A DNA stretch of 23,811 bases from Atribacterota bacterium (GTDB taxonomy: Bacteria > Atribacterota > Phoenicimicrobiia > Phoenicimicrobiales > Phoenicimicrobiaceae). The notes under the pieces are model-generated. The model was not told the DNA's origin and made no database searches. It saw only the letters and a list, made by a program, of their open reading frames with translations. Below are positions 7,037 to 15,067 of the stretch, piece after piece (position 1 is the stretch's first letter; the number at the start of each line of letters is the position of its first letter). The DNA is taken from the NCBI GenBank assembly GCA_030666935.1, contig DAOUWX010000010.1, positions 1 through 23,811 of the forward strand, written 5' to 3'. A program made the translations under genes and the position numbers.

Positions 7037-7813
7037 ATGGAAAGAAAGTCTAAATTACCGCGAGTGAGTATAATTACACCATCATACAATCAGGGCCAAT
7101 TTATACAAGAGACGATTGAATCTGTACTTAGTCAATCGTATCCCAACCTCGAATATATTGTAGTGGATGGTGGATCAACCGATGATACTCCTAATATTTT
7201 AAATGAATATAAATCTTCCATTGATAAAATAATAATTGAACGTGACAATGGACAGACTGATGCCATTAATAAAGGATTTCGTATTGCTACAGGTGAGGTG
7301 GTTGGCTGGTTAAATTCAGATGATATACTTTTACCTAATACCATTGATTTAGTAGTAGCTTGCTATAAAAAATATCCTGATGCAGTGATTTTTTATGGAG
7401 ATGTAGTTGTTATTAATAATGAAGGCAGAATAGTTCGTACTTTGCAGCCATCTGAGCACTTAACATATAAGCAGCTTGTCAACGGGAGTGGTATGATAGT
7501 TCAACCAGGTTCTTTTTATCGTTGGGATATTGTGAATGAAGTTAATATGTTGCGACCAGAGTTCTACTTTATGATGGACCGAGACATTTGGTTGCGAATT
7601 TTATGTTATGGAAATGGAGTACATATTGGTAATTCTGTTGCGAAATTTCGTATTCATGCATCCGCTAAAAGTAGTGAACCCCCATTTAAATACTTAGAAG
7701 AGTTTATTAAATTAGAAAAAGAGCATCCTTCATCTTTATTCAGTCGCCGAAAAATTCAACTTTTCCGTGCTATATTTCGTTGTTTTATTGCTAAAATCAA
7801 AATGAAAATATAG
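7037..7813 (+). CDS. Family 2 glycosyltransferase, WcaA-like
   Basis: Compact 258-residue GT-A enzyme. It carries SIITPSYNQGQFI (11-23), VVDGGSTDDT (42-51), RDNGQTDAINKGF (69-81) and WLNSDDILLP (91-100), with the nucleotide-binding acidic pair in NSDD. MMDRDIWLRI near 178-188 holds the putative catalytic base. The combination DNGQTDAINKG plus NSDD is typical of bacterial GT2s found in O-antigen and colanic-acid-type clusters. The basic C-terminus (RRKIQLF...AKIKMKI) may bind the membrane surface. The start ATG at 7037 follows the fcl stop without a gap, and the ribosome binding site AAGGAG (7019-7024) lies inside fcl. Coupling to fcl makes GDP-fucose a plausible donor, but nothing in the sequence proves it. 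Confidence 0.9.
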   Translation: MERKSKLPRVSIITPSYNQGQFIQETIESVLSQSYPNLEYIVVDGGSTDDTPNILNEYKSSIDKIIIERDNGQTDAINKGFRIATGEVVGWLNSDDILLPNTIDLVVACYKKYPDAVIFYGDVVVINNEGRIVRTLQPSEHLTYKQLVNGSGMIVQPGSFYRWDIVNEVNMLRPEFYFMMDRDIWLRILCYGNGVHIGNSVAKFRIHASAKSSEPPFKYLEEFIKLEKEHPSSLFSRRKIQLFRAIFRCFIAKIKMKI

Positions 7814-7828
7814 GGGAATATTATTATA

Positions 7829-9028
7829 ATGAAGATATTAATCATTCATAATGCAGGGAGTTCCAATCTGCCTTCTGGAGAATTAGTAGTAGTTAACCAA
7901 GAAGCTAAGGCATTACAAAACAGGGGAGTAGAAGTATATTGTTATATAATACAAAATAATAATATTAATAATCTATTTTCTCCTAGAACAATGGTTACTG
8001 GTCTGAATATTTTTTGGTCCTGTCGTTCATATTGCAAAATAAAAAAGCTAATAGATGAATATAATCCAGATATTGTTCATTTTCACTCAATTCTTCCCTT
8101 GGTGACAGTTTCGGGTTTTTATGCTTGTAAAACTAAAGGAATACCAGTTGTTCAAACTTTGCATAATTACCGCTGGTTTTGCGTGGAAGGCGGATTGTAT
8201 AGCAATAATTCGTATTGTGAGGAATGTCTTCAAAAAGGAGCTTTAAGGGGAATAATCAAAAAATGTTCAAGAAAGTCATTTGCTGTAAGTACTGCACTGA
8301 CTATCAATAATGCAATATATGTGAAATCAGGTATTTTATTTAATTTAGTTGATTGTTTTCTGTCTGTTTCTAATTTTCTTAAAGATAAATATATACAAGC
8401 GGGATTTCCAAAAGATAAGATTCTCGTAAAATATAATGGAATCGAATTAAAAAAAATTTTAGCAAAAGAAATTAGTGTTTGTAATAGAAACGGAATAACA
8501 TTTGTTGGAAGATTAACCCCGGCAAAAGGGACAAAAATATTGAAAAATATTATTCAACAGATAGTCGATATTCCAATTAATATTATTGGTGAAGGGCCAG
8601 ATTTGCAGGTACTTAGAAATTATTGCAGAGATGAAAAATATAAAAATGTTAAAATATTTGGAAGATTAGATTCTAATGAAGTATATGACATAGTCTCGAA
8701 GTCAACTTGTGTTGTGATACCTTCATTATCTCCGGAAGCAGGTAGTCTTGTACCAATTGAGGCACTAGCCTATGGCACTCCTGTGATTGTTTCGAGAATC
8801 GGCGCTTTACCGGAAATAGTTGAACAAAGTGGGGGAGGAATAATTATCGAACCCCCTGGGTCCTCAGAGAAATTTGTTTTAGCTATCAGAGAACTTTTAA
8901 AATCTCCAAAAAGAATTCAAGAAATGGGAACGAAAGGGAGAAATTTTGTCATAAAACATTTTTCAATGGATAAAAATATAGACAATCTTTTAAATATATA
9001 CGGACAGCTACTCAAGAAAAGGAGTTGA
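7829..9028 (+). CDS. Family 4 glycosyltransferase with cysteine cluster
   Basis: GT-B enzyme of 399 residues. The N-terminal domain contains SGELVVVNQEAKAL (16-29) and DIVHFHSILP (81-90). It is followed by TLHNYRWFC (110-118) and a cysteine group C118, C130, C133 and C146 that looks able to bind a metal or form disulfides. This insert is known in a subset of GT4 enzymes. The C-terminal domain begins near ITFVGRLTPAKG and contains SPEAGSLVPIEALAYGTP with the donor-binding E-x7-E pair. AGGGGA at 7812-7817 is the likely ribosome binding site, and the gap to the upstream GT2 is 15 bases. The next coding frame appears to start almost immediately after this stop. Donor and acceptor unknown. Confidence 0.9.
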   Translation: MKILIIHNAGSSNLPSGELVVVNQEAKALQNRGVEVYCYIIQNNNINNLFSPRTMVTGLNIFWSCRSYCKIKKLIDEYNPDIVHFHSILPLVTVSGFYACKTKGIPVVQTLHNYRWFCVEGGLYSNNSYCEECLQKGALRGIIKKCSRKSFAVSTALTINNAIYVKSGILFNLVDCFLSVSNFLKDKYIQAGFPKDKILVKYNGIELKKILAKEISVCNRNGITFVGRLTPAKGTKILKNIIQQIVDIPINIIGEGPDLQVLRNYCRDEKYKNVKIFGRLDSNEVYDIVSKSTCVVIPSLSPEAGSLVPIEALAYGTPVIVSRIGALPEIVEQSGGGIIIEPPGSSEKFVLAIRELLKSPKRIQEMGTKGRNFVIKHFSMDKNIDNLLNIYGQLLKKRS

Positions 9029-9037
9029 GTTCTGATT
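9021..9037 (+). promoter_or_regulatory. Ribosome binding site before a near-cognate start
   Basis: GGAG at 9021-9024 (within AAAAGGAG) sits at normal distance from CTG at 9032 and ATT at 9035. Both are in frame with the nucleotidyltransferase, and no stop intervenes before its first canonical start (GTG at 9143). The frame between adds about 37 residues (from ITFLDSYSFQYKSLCKAI), and no ATG, GTG or TTG occurs in frame there. The GTG at 9143 has no ribosome binding site. This suggests translation begins at 9032 or 9035. Confidence 0.4.
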
Positions 9038-9142
9038 ACTTTTTTAGATTCGTATAGTTTTCAATATAAGAGTTTATGTAAAGCTATTGCAGGAATAAAA
9101 CTTGATGAGATAGCTAACGATTACAAAAAAATCGGCGATAAA

Positions 9143-10192
9143 GTGTTTTGGGAGATGGCTAAAAATAACCGTGTGGAACCCATCGTTGCACATACTCTTA
9201 TAGATGCTTTAGGTCGAGATAATGTTCCCACTCATTGGTTAAAGGCACATGAAGAGAATTTTAGCCGTATCTCTGCATATTTAGCCGAGTTAGATTATAT
9301 TTCTAATAAGTTAGCCGAGGAGAATGTCTCGTTAATAGCTCTTAAGAATGGTGGTATTGCCCGAGGTATTTATCCTTGCCCAGGTTGTTGTCCGATGGGT
9401 GATTTAGATGTACTGCTGGAGAGAAAACATTTTAGGAAAGCACACCAAATATTATTGAGTCACGATTATCATTTTGAATTTCGCAGCCCTTTGGAAGAGC
9501 CCGATATTAAGGCAGCTGAAAAAAGTGGTGGGGCTGAATATTGGAAAATTTTATCCAATGGGGATAAACTATGGTTTGAACTTCAGTGGCGTGCAGTAGC
9601 AGGTCGTTGGATACGTCCTGAGCAAGAACCTTCTTCTGAGGATTTGATGAAGCGTTCAGTACCTGTATCTGGTACAAGTGTACGCATACTTTTTCCTGAG
9701 GATAATCTACTTCAAGTTGCTTTACATACCGCAAAGCATTCCTATTTACGGGCACCGGGAATACGTTTACATACTGATGTGGATCGTATTGTCCGATATC
9801 AGTCAATAGATTGGAATGTTTTTTTAAAATATGCTTTAAATTTTCAAGTGAAAACAGCTGTCTATTTTTCGTTAGCTATCCCTAAAACTCTTTTTGGTAC
9901 TCCGATACCCGATGAAGTATTGGTTCGACTTAAACCTCCTGTTTGGAAAGAGAAATTAATTAGCAGTCGGATAAAGAAGGCTGGTCTTTTTAACCCTGAT
10001 GAAATAAAATTTGGAGGATTGGGATATATTCTTTTTAATGTTTTGCTTTATGATGATTTCAATGGTTTATGGAAAGCTGTATTTCCTAATAGAATATGGA
10101 TGAAAGAAAGGTATGGATTTAAAAATAATTTTCTTTTGCCCGCTTACTATTTAAGTAGATTGAAAGACTTATTATTTCGGAGAATATCTTAA
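9143..10192 (+). CDS. PF14907-type nucleotidyltransferase family protein
   Basis: Resembles the 'uncharacterised nucleotidyltransferase' family (PF14907, polβ-like fold). Numbering from GTG 9143: FWEMAKNNRVEPIVAHTL (2-19) is the N-terminal helical motif, LIALKNGGIARGIYP (64-78) the glycine motif, and MGDLDVLLE (85-93) the metal-binding DxD (D87/D89). LWFELQWRAV resembles the third acidic site. HTAKHSYLRAPGIRLHTDVDRI and IDWNVFLKYA match the C-terminal part of the family. Coordinates give the first canonical start, but the frame stays open to 9032 and coding probably begins there. In the family the stretch before the DxD usually reads 'P.G.R.MGD'; here it is CPGCCPMGD, so the arginine is lost and three cysteines are present. 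The substrate of the family is unknown. It lies between a GT4 and a Tmk-like kinase. Confidence 0.78.
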   Translation: MFWEMAKNNRVEPIVAHTLIDALGRDNVPTHWLKAHEENFSRISAYLAELDYISNKLAEENVSLIALKNGGIARGIYPCPGCCPMGDLDVLLERKHFRKAHQILLSHDYHFEFRSPLEEPDIKAAEKSGGAEYWKILSNGDKLWFELQWRAVAGRWIRPEQEPSSEDLMKRSVPVSGTSVRILFPEDNLLQVALHTAKHSYLRAPGIRLHTDVDRIVRYQSIDWNVFLKYALNFQVKTAVYFSLAIPKTLFGTPIPDEVLVRLKPPVWKEKLISSRIKKAGLFNPDEIKFGGLGYILFNVLLYDDFNGLWKAVFPNRIWMKERYGFKNNFLLPAYYLSRLKDLLFRRIS

Positions 10193-10220
10193 TATTTATT
10201 ATATATTTGGGAGAAGTTAG

Positions 10221-10883
10221 TTGAGAGGAAAATTAATTGTATTTAGTGGACTGGATGGAGCGGGGAAATCAACACAGATTGAAATTTTAACAGAATATCT
10301 TCGTAGTAAAGGACAATTACCGAAGAGTATATGGACTCGGGGTGGATATACAAGTTATTTTAATTATCTCAAGAATTTAATACGGAAGTTATTGGGGAAA
10401 AGCATGCCACCACCGGGTCGCAATAAAGAACGCGAGCGGATAATGGGTAATAAATGGACACAAAAAGTCTGGTTAATCATTGCGCTATTAGATTTATTGA
10501 GAGTGTATGTTATACAAATACGATTATGGTTATGGTCTGACAAAATTATTATTTGTGACCGTTATCTGGTAGATGCCTTTATAGATTTTAAAATCAACTT
10601 TAAGAATCAAGCAATTGAGCGGTGGTTTTTATATAAATTATTACTATGGGTCTCTCCTCGACCTGATATCTCTTTTTTAATGCTTATTCCGGTAGAAGAA
10701 GCAATAAAACGTTCTGGTCGAAAAGACGAACCATTTCCAGATTCTCCCGAAATTCTTACCAAACGCTTGAGTATGTATCAAAGATTATCAAATGGTGAAA
10801 AATATAATCTTCTTGATGGTTTGAAATCACAAGAAGAGTTAGCATTGGAAATAAAGAAGATAATAGATATTTCACTCAAATAA
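10221..10883 (+). CDS. Thymidylate-kinase-like P-loop kinase
   Basis: Walker A GLDGAGKST (10-18), the DRY motif (113-115) and an Arg-rich lid segment RSGRKDEPFPD (164-174) place this 220-residue protein in the thymidylate kinase superfamily. It is unlikely to be the housekeeping enzyme. The Walker A to DRY spacing is enlarged by a basic insert (KERERIMGNKWTQKVW, 69-84) and a hydrophobic segment around 84-106 (LIIALLDLLRVYVIQI), and the gene is embedded in a glycan cluster. The start is TTG at 10221, supported by GGGAG at 10209-10213. It is co-oriented with the nucleotidyltransferase (28-base gap) and the APH-fold phosphotransferase (6-base gap). The substrate is unknown; phosphorylation of a nucleotide, sugar or lipid carrier is possible. 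Confidence 0.8.
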   Translation: MRGKLIVFSGLDGAGKSTQIEILTEYLRSKGQLPKSIWTRGGYTSYFNYLKNLIRKLLGKSMPPPGRNKERERIMGNKWTQKVWLIIALLDLLRVYVIQIRLWLWSDKIIICDRYLVDAFIDFKINFKNQAIERWFLYKLLLWVSPRPDISFLMLIPVEEAIKRSGRKDEPFPDSPEILTKRLSMYQRLSNGEKYNLLDGLKSQEELALEIKKIIDISLK

Positions 10884-10889
10884 TATAAA

Positions 10890-12161
10890 TTGAAGAGGTT
10901 TTATTTAATAATTATGAAAATTTCCCTTTTATTGAAACGAGAACCCTTTAGTACTATTTTTGAAGATACTATGTCTGCTTTTTTTAGTGATTATTTTAGT
11001 CAAGATTATAAAATTAAGTGGTACCAAACTGATTCTAAAATAGGAATAACTGCGTTTAAGAATGAGACTCAAATATGGAAATGCAATCCTCATTTAAATG
11101 CCATTTTTGTTCCTGGTGTAAAGAAAATAGTGCTTGAACCCATTATAAGAGAGTTTATTTATACTTCAGTTTGGTGGAGAAAACCTTTTCAGTATCTATA
11201 TGTTAAAACAGCTACCCATGGGGTATGGGGAAAATATTTTGCAAAAATAAATATAAAGGTTTCACCAATGGTGCCTGATGCAAAAGATTTACTTATTGTA
11301 GGCGGGAATCATAAGTTACGGCTTTTAGATTATAAAAGAAAAAAATGTTTTATCGTTTTAAAGAAGGGATTTAATTCTAATTTCTACGAAGGTGAACTTA
11401 ATGCGCGCAGGTTAGCTCATAATTTAAAACTCCCAGTTCCTTCTATTTTAGAAGAAGTTTCATCTGATATTAGATGGTATGCTGAGGAATATGTTATTGG
11501 TACACCTATTAATAGGTTAAAGGAAAGTAAAAGGAGCCGTTTTGTTCTCGGGGAATGCATTAAAGTACTTAGGATTCTTGGAGAACATACCAGGGAAGAA
11601 ATCGAAGTGGAAAACTATGCAGAAAGACTGTCAGAATCTATTAAATCAAATGTTATCTCAAACCATCTTCTGATAGAGGAAGAGGAAGCAAGATTATTAG
11701 ATTATTTAGATAAAGCTCGCAGTCTTATTGTAGAATTATCGCAAAATTATATAAAAAAAATGAACACTATTATTGTCCATGGAGATTTTCAACCGGGCAA
11801 TATAATTATAAATAATGATTGTTATTGGATAATTGATTGGGAATATTCATACCGGAGGCAGGAGGAGTATGATGGATTGGTGTATTTATTAAAATCACGA
11901 TTTCCTTGTGGATTGGCTCAAAGATTAAAAAATTTACTGAAAGATGATAGAATGTGGACAGATCCAATATTGTGTAAGTGGTCTGAAAATGGTGTAGGTA
12001 AGATGAGCTTGCGACATAAGCGGTTAATCTTAGCTATATTTTTATTGGAAGAGTTAAGTTTGCAAATAGAAGAAAATTCAAATCCTATGTTTAAAGAATT
12101 AGGGTCTGGATTTTTTGATTTTATTAATGAATTCCCTAAGGCCTCAGAGGTAATAAAATAA
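10890..12161 (+). CDS. APH/choline-kinase-fold phosphotransferase
   Basis: Protein-kinase-like small-molecule phosphotransferase of up to 423 residues. The catalytic loop is IIVHGDFQPGNIIIN (294-308, with H297, D299 and N304), and the metal-binding motif is IIDWEYS (314-320, D316). CFIVLKKG (153-160) is probably the β3 lysine strand, and YAEEYVIGTPINRL (197-210) the hinge and lid. About 130 residues at the N-terminus lie outside the kinase fold and are not recognised. They include the aromatic YTSVWWRKPFQYLYV (91-105). The start is uncertain: TTG at 10890 has no ribosome binding site, and ATG at 10914 lies 15 bases after AAGAGG (10893-10898). Only six bases separate it from the Tmk-like gene. 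A phosphate acceptor such as a sugar, amino alcohol or nucleoside is likely; antibiotic resistance is not suggested by the context. Confidence 0.78.
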   Translation: MKRFYLIIMKISLLLKREPFSTIFEDTMSAFFSDYFSQDYKIKWYQTDSKIGITAFKNETQIWKCNPHLNAIFVPGVKKIVLEPIIREFIYTSVWWRKPFQYLYVKTATHGVWGKYFAKINIKVSPMVPDAKDLLIVGGNHKLRLLDYKRKKCFIVLKKGFNSNFYEGELNARRLAHNLKLPVPSILEEVSSDIRWYAEEYVIGTPINRLKESKRSRFVLGECIKVLRILGEHTREEIEVENYAERLSESIKSNVISNHLLIEEEEARLLDYLDKARSLIVELSQNYIKKMNTIIVHGDFQPGNIIINNDCYWIIDWEYSYRRQEEYDGLVYLLKSRFPCGLAQRLKNLLKDDRMWTDPILCKWSENGVGKMSLRHKRLILAIFLLEELSLQIEENSNPMFKELGSGFFDFINEFPKASEVIK

Positions 12162-12163
12162 GT

Positions 12164-13375
12164 ATGAAAAAGAATGAAAATGAACCGCGAATCATATTTT
12201 TAAATCAAGTGTCAGGGAAACTTTTTCTGGAATTAGCTGAAGGAGTAGCTGATGGTGTTGGTGGTCAGTGCATTTTGTATACGGGAAGTGATAAATCTAA
12301 TGAAATTGAAAGTACCTCTAATTTAAAAGTAATTAAAGCACCCGAGTATCACCGGGGTAATTATTATTTTCGTTTATTGGATTGGTTTAAATATTTTTGG
12401 TTTATTTTTTGGAGCGTGCTAAAACAACCAAGTTCAGCTTTAATTTTTATTGTATCTAATCCACCTTTTCTTCCCTTAATGGGTTATTTAATGAAGAAGT
12501 TAAAGGGACAATCTTATGTTGTATTGATATATGATATTTATCCTGACCTGGCTATTTGTTTAGGGAAAATGTCAAGTCAAGGGCTTTTAACTCGTATGTG
12601 GCGTTGGTTCAATAAAATCGTATGGCAAAATGCAGAAGCGGTATTTACTATAGGAGATGATATGGCAATCAAGTTGGAAAGTATGTTTAAAGCTAATAGG
12701 ACACAATTGGGTCATATTGCTGTAATTCTTAATTGGGTTGATCACAAGCTTATAAAACCGTTACCCAAAGAAAAAAACTGGTTTGCGCAAAAATATAAGC
12801 AGGTTGATAAATTTACCGTTCTTTATTCAGGTAACTTAGGAGCTACTCATGATTTAGAAACAATTTTAGAGGCCGCAAAAGAATTAGGCAATTTTAATGA
12901 TATACAATTTCTTATAATAGGCGATGGATATAAAAGGCCTTTTATAGAGAAATTTATAGACCAGGAAAAGCTTTCAAATGTATTGCTTTTACCTTTTCAA
13001 GCTGAAAATGTGTTGCCATATTCTTTGCCGACTGGAGATGTTGCTGTAATTACATTATCTAAGGGGGTAGAAGGATTATCGGTCCCGAGTAAGGTGTATT
13101 ATGCAATGGCTGGTGGGTCAGCACTGTTATGCATATGTTCAGGTGATAATGAATTAAAAACTATAATTCAAAAACATCAATGTGGTATTTTGGTTGAACC
13201 TGAAGATGTGAAAAGATTTGTTTCTGCAATAAAAAGATTTTACAAGGATTCTATATTTTTGAAAAGCTGTAAAGAAAATGCGAGAAAAGCAGTAGAGAGT
13301 TATTATACTAAGAAAAATATTGAAAAGTATAGAGAAATATTGATGGATAAGTTGAAGTTTTTTCATAATAATTAA
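12164..13375 (+). CDS. Family 4 glycosyltransferase, WcaI/WbuB-like
   Basis: GT-B enzyme of 403 residues. The pattern SNPPFLPLMGYLMKK plus YVVLIYDIYPDLAICLGK in the N-terminal domain, and TVLYSGNLGATHDLETIL with GLSVPSKVYYAMAGG in the C-terminal domain, is that of the WcaI/WbuB GT4 group. This group often transfers fucose or N-acetylated amino sugars near the reducing end of O-antigens and colanic acid. A hydrophobic stretch (YYFRLLDWFKYFWFIFWSVL, about 66-85) may dock it to the membrane. The start ATG at 12164 is two bases after the preceding stop, with AGAGG at 12146-12150. Because the next gene is the initiating sugar-phosphate transferase, this GT is a candidate for adding the second sugar. 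That is inference from position. Confidence 0.88.
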   Translation: MKKNENEPRIIFLNQVSGKLFLELAEGVADGVGGQCILYTGSDKSNEIESTSNLKVIKAPEYHRGNYYFRLLDWFKYFWFIFWSVLKQPSSALIFIVSNPPFLPLMGYLMKKLKGQSYVVLIYDIYPDLAICLGKMSSQGLLTRMWRWFNKIVWQNAEAVFTIGDDMAIKLESMFKANRTQLGHIAVILNWVDHKLIKPLPKEKNWFAQKYKQVDKFTVLYSGNLGATHDLETILEAAKELGNFNDIQFLIIGDGYKRPFIEKFIDQEKLSNVLLLPFQAENVLPYSLPTGDVAVITLSKGVEGLSVPSKVYYAMAGGSALLCICSGDNELKTIIQKHQCGILVEPEDVKRFVSAIKRFYKDSIFLKSCKENARKAVESYYTKKNIEKYREILMDKLKFFHNN

Positions 13376-13433
13376 TTTATATTAAGCGTAATTATAAAGG
13401 CGTCTTTAATGTTTTGTAATTTGAAAGAAGAAT

Positions 13434-14051
13434 ATGAAAAAAAATAAAATAAATATTTTAAAAAGAATAATTGATGTGGTGGTTAGTGGAATTGGATTGA
13501 TTATATTATTTCCTATTTTTGTTATAATAGGAATATTAATCAAGATTGATTCCAAGGGACCGGTGTTTTTTAGACAGAAGAGAGTGGGTAAAGGTAGTAA
13601 AATATTTGTTGCTTATAAGTTAAGGACGATGGTGGATAGTGCAGAAAAGATTGGGTTGAGACATGAAATAAAAAAAGATGATGAGCGTATCACTCGAATA
13701 GGGAAACATTTAAGATGGGGTATAGATGAATTACCTCAATTGATCAATGTAATTAAAGGCGAAATGAGTATGGTAGGACCGAGGCCGGCATTACCCCATC
13801 AAGTAGAAAAGTATTCTGTACGGGAGAGGCGGAGATTGGAAGTTAAACCGGGAATTACCGGATGGGCTTTAATTAATGGAAGGAACGCATTATCGTGGTC
13901 AGAGCGCATAAAATTGGATATATGGTATATTGACCATTGGTCATTTTGTTTAGATTTAAAGATATTATTTAAAACTATTTGGGTAGTTATTTTTACTCGA
14001 GAGGGAGTTTATGGAAAAGACGGAATTAATTGGGATTATTTGGATAAGTAA
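13434..14051 (+). CDS. PglC-like initiating sugar-phosphate transferase
   Basis: Small monotopic phosphoglycosyl transferase (bacterial sugar transferase family, PF02397) that moves a sugar-1-phosphate from a UDP-sugar to undecaprenyl phosphate, starting glycan assembly. The N-terminal basic stretch KRIIDVVVSG (10-19) leads into one hydrophobic re-entrant helix (about 14-38) broken by Pro27. Then follow KGPVFFRQKRVGKG (41-54), KLRTM (62-66), IDELPQLINVIKGEMSMVG (97-115) with the catalytic Asp98-Glu99 dyad, and PRPALP (116-121). At 205 residues it is the minimal PglC-size form without the multi-helix N-terminal part of WbaP-type enzymes. It heads the cassette PGT, ATP-grasp, HAD, aminotransferase, dehydratase, which suggests a UDP-diNAcBac-like 4-amino sugar as donor. 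A 58-base spacer separates it from the preceding GT. Confidence 0.94.
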   Translation: MKKNKINILKRIIDVVVSGIGLIILFPIFVIIGILIKIDSKGPVFFRQKRVGKGSKIFVAYKLRTMVDSAEKIGLRHEIKKDDERITRIGKHLRWGIDELPQLINVIKGEMSMVGPRPALPHQVEKYSVRERRRLEVKPGITGWALINGRNALSWSERIKLDIWYIDHWSFCLDLKILFKTIWVVIFTREGVYGKDGINWDYLDK

Positions 14052-14062
14052 GGAGTAAAAAG

Positions 14063-15061
14063 ATGAAGGAAAGAGAAGTTAACGTTCTAATAACCAGTGC
14101 AGGCAGGCGTGGTGCATTAATAAAGTGTTTTAAAGATACTATTAAAGAAATGGAAAGGTGTAGAGGGAGGGTTATTTCTGTTGATGCCAATCTTTTGGCG
14201 GCTGCATTGTATTTATCTGATAAATATTATATTGTGCCAAGAGTTTCAAATTCCAATTATATTAATATTTTATTGAATCTTTGCATGGAAGAAAATATAA
14301 AATTAATTATTCCTACTATTGATACAGAACTTTTAATATTATCCCAAAATAAGAAAAAATTTGAAAAAAATGGAATTAGAATTGCTATATCAGATACTAA
14401 AGTGATAGAGGTTTGTAATGATAAATTAAAAACTTTTCAGTTTTTTAAAGAAAATAATATACCAACAGTTGAAACTTTTTTATATTATCAAATTGACGAG
14501 ATACAAGATTTAAGCTACCCTTTATTTATCAAACCATGTAAAGGATCTGCAAGCATAAATACATATAAGATAAAGAATAAGAAGGAATTAGATTTTTTTG
14601 TAGATTACATTGAGAATCCGGTAGTCCAAGAATTTGCAGAAGGTCAGGAGTTTACTTTAGATGTCTTAGCAGATTTGCGTGGTAAGGTAGTAAATGTTGT
14701 TCCCAGAGAAAGAATTGAAGTCAGGGCAGGCGAGGTAAATAAAGGAAAAACTGTAAAAGATCAAAGATTAATTAAATTTGGGAAAATGATTGTAGAGAAA
14801 TTAGGTGGAATTGGACCCATTACCATACAATGCTTTATAAAAAGCGATAAAATAAAATTTACCGAAATAAATCCCAGATTTGGCGGTGGTTATCCTTTAT
14901 CTTTTGTTGCCGGGGCTAATTACCCAGAGTTATTAATTCGAATGGTTTTGGGAGAGAAGGTAGCACCAAGATTGGGAGAATTCGAAGAGAACTTATTTAT
15001 GTTGCGGTGGGAAGATGCAGTATTTATAAAAAAAAGTAATTTAGATTTAAATAGAGGATAG
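14063..15061 (+). CDS. ATP-grasp ligase, CarB/PylC-like
   Basis: ATP-grasp protein of 332 residues. The pre-ATP-grasp Rossmann region starts with VLITSAGRRGALI (8-20) and LIIPTIDTELLIL (81-93). NDKLKTFQFFKENNIP (119-134) and PLFIKPCKGSAS (153-164) hold the ATP-binding lysines. VQEFAEGQEFTLDVL (188-202) and FTEINPRFGGGYPLS (266-280) hold the metal/phosphate-binding Glu-x-Asn. The family forms amide or peptide-like bonds through acyl-phosphate intermediates. Carbamoyl-phosphate synthase itself is excluded by size. AAGGAG at 14050-14055, overlapping the previous stop, supports the ATG at 14063. Its place between the initiating transferase and a 4-aminosugar pathway suggests it ligates an amino acid or other carboxylate to the sugar amine. 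That is inference. Confidence 0.88.
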   Translation: MKEREVNVLITSAGRRGALIKCFKDTIKEMERCRGRVISVDANLLAAALYLSDKYYIVPRVSNSNYINILLNLCMEENIKLIIPTIDTELLILSQNKKKFEKNGIRIAISDTKVIEVCNDKLKTFQFFKENNIPTVETFLYYQIDEIQDLSYPLFIKPCKGSASINTYKIKNKKELDFFVDYIENPVVQEFAEGQEFTLDVLADLRGKVVNVVPRERIEVRAGEVNKGKTVKDQRLIKFGKMIVEKLGGIGPITIQCFIKSDKIKFTEINPRFGGGYPLSFVAGANYPELLIRMVLGEKVAPRLGEFEENLFMLRWEDAVFIKKSNLDLNRG

Positions 15062-15067
15062 AAGAAA

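Noticed and set aside
6553..7089. 178-codon minus-strand ORF opposite fcl
   Set aside because: Antisense shadow of fcl and the start of the next GT2. The protein is low-complexity Ser/Leu/Pro-rich with no recognisable motif, and the + strand gene is complete and conserved.
10221..10883. Housekeeping thymidylate kinase
   Set aside because: A basic insert, an extra hydrophobic segment and the neighbouring nucleotidyltransferase and phosphotransferase point to a specialised paralogue.
10890..12161. Aminoglycoside-resistance phosphotransferase
   Set aside because: The HGD and DWE motifs show only the APH/choline kinase fold. The long unrelated N-terminus and the glycan-locus context do not indicate resistance.
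14063..15061. Carbamoyl-phosphate synthase large subunit
   Set aside because: Only one ATP-grasp domain in 332 residues, with no second half and no pyrimidine or arginine genes nearby.
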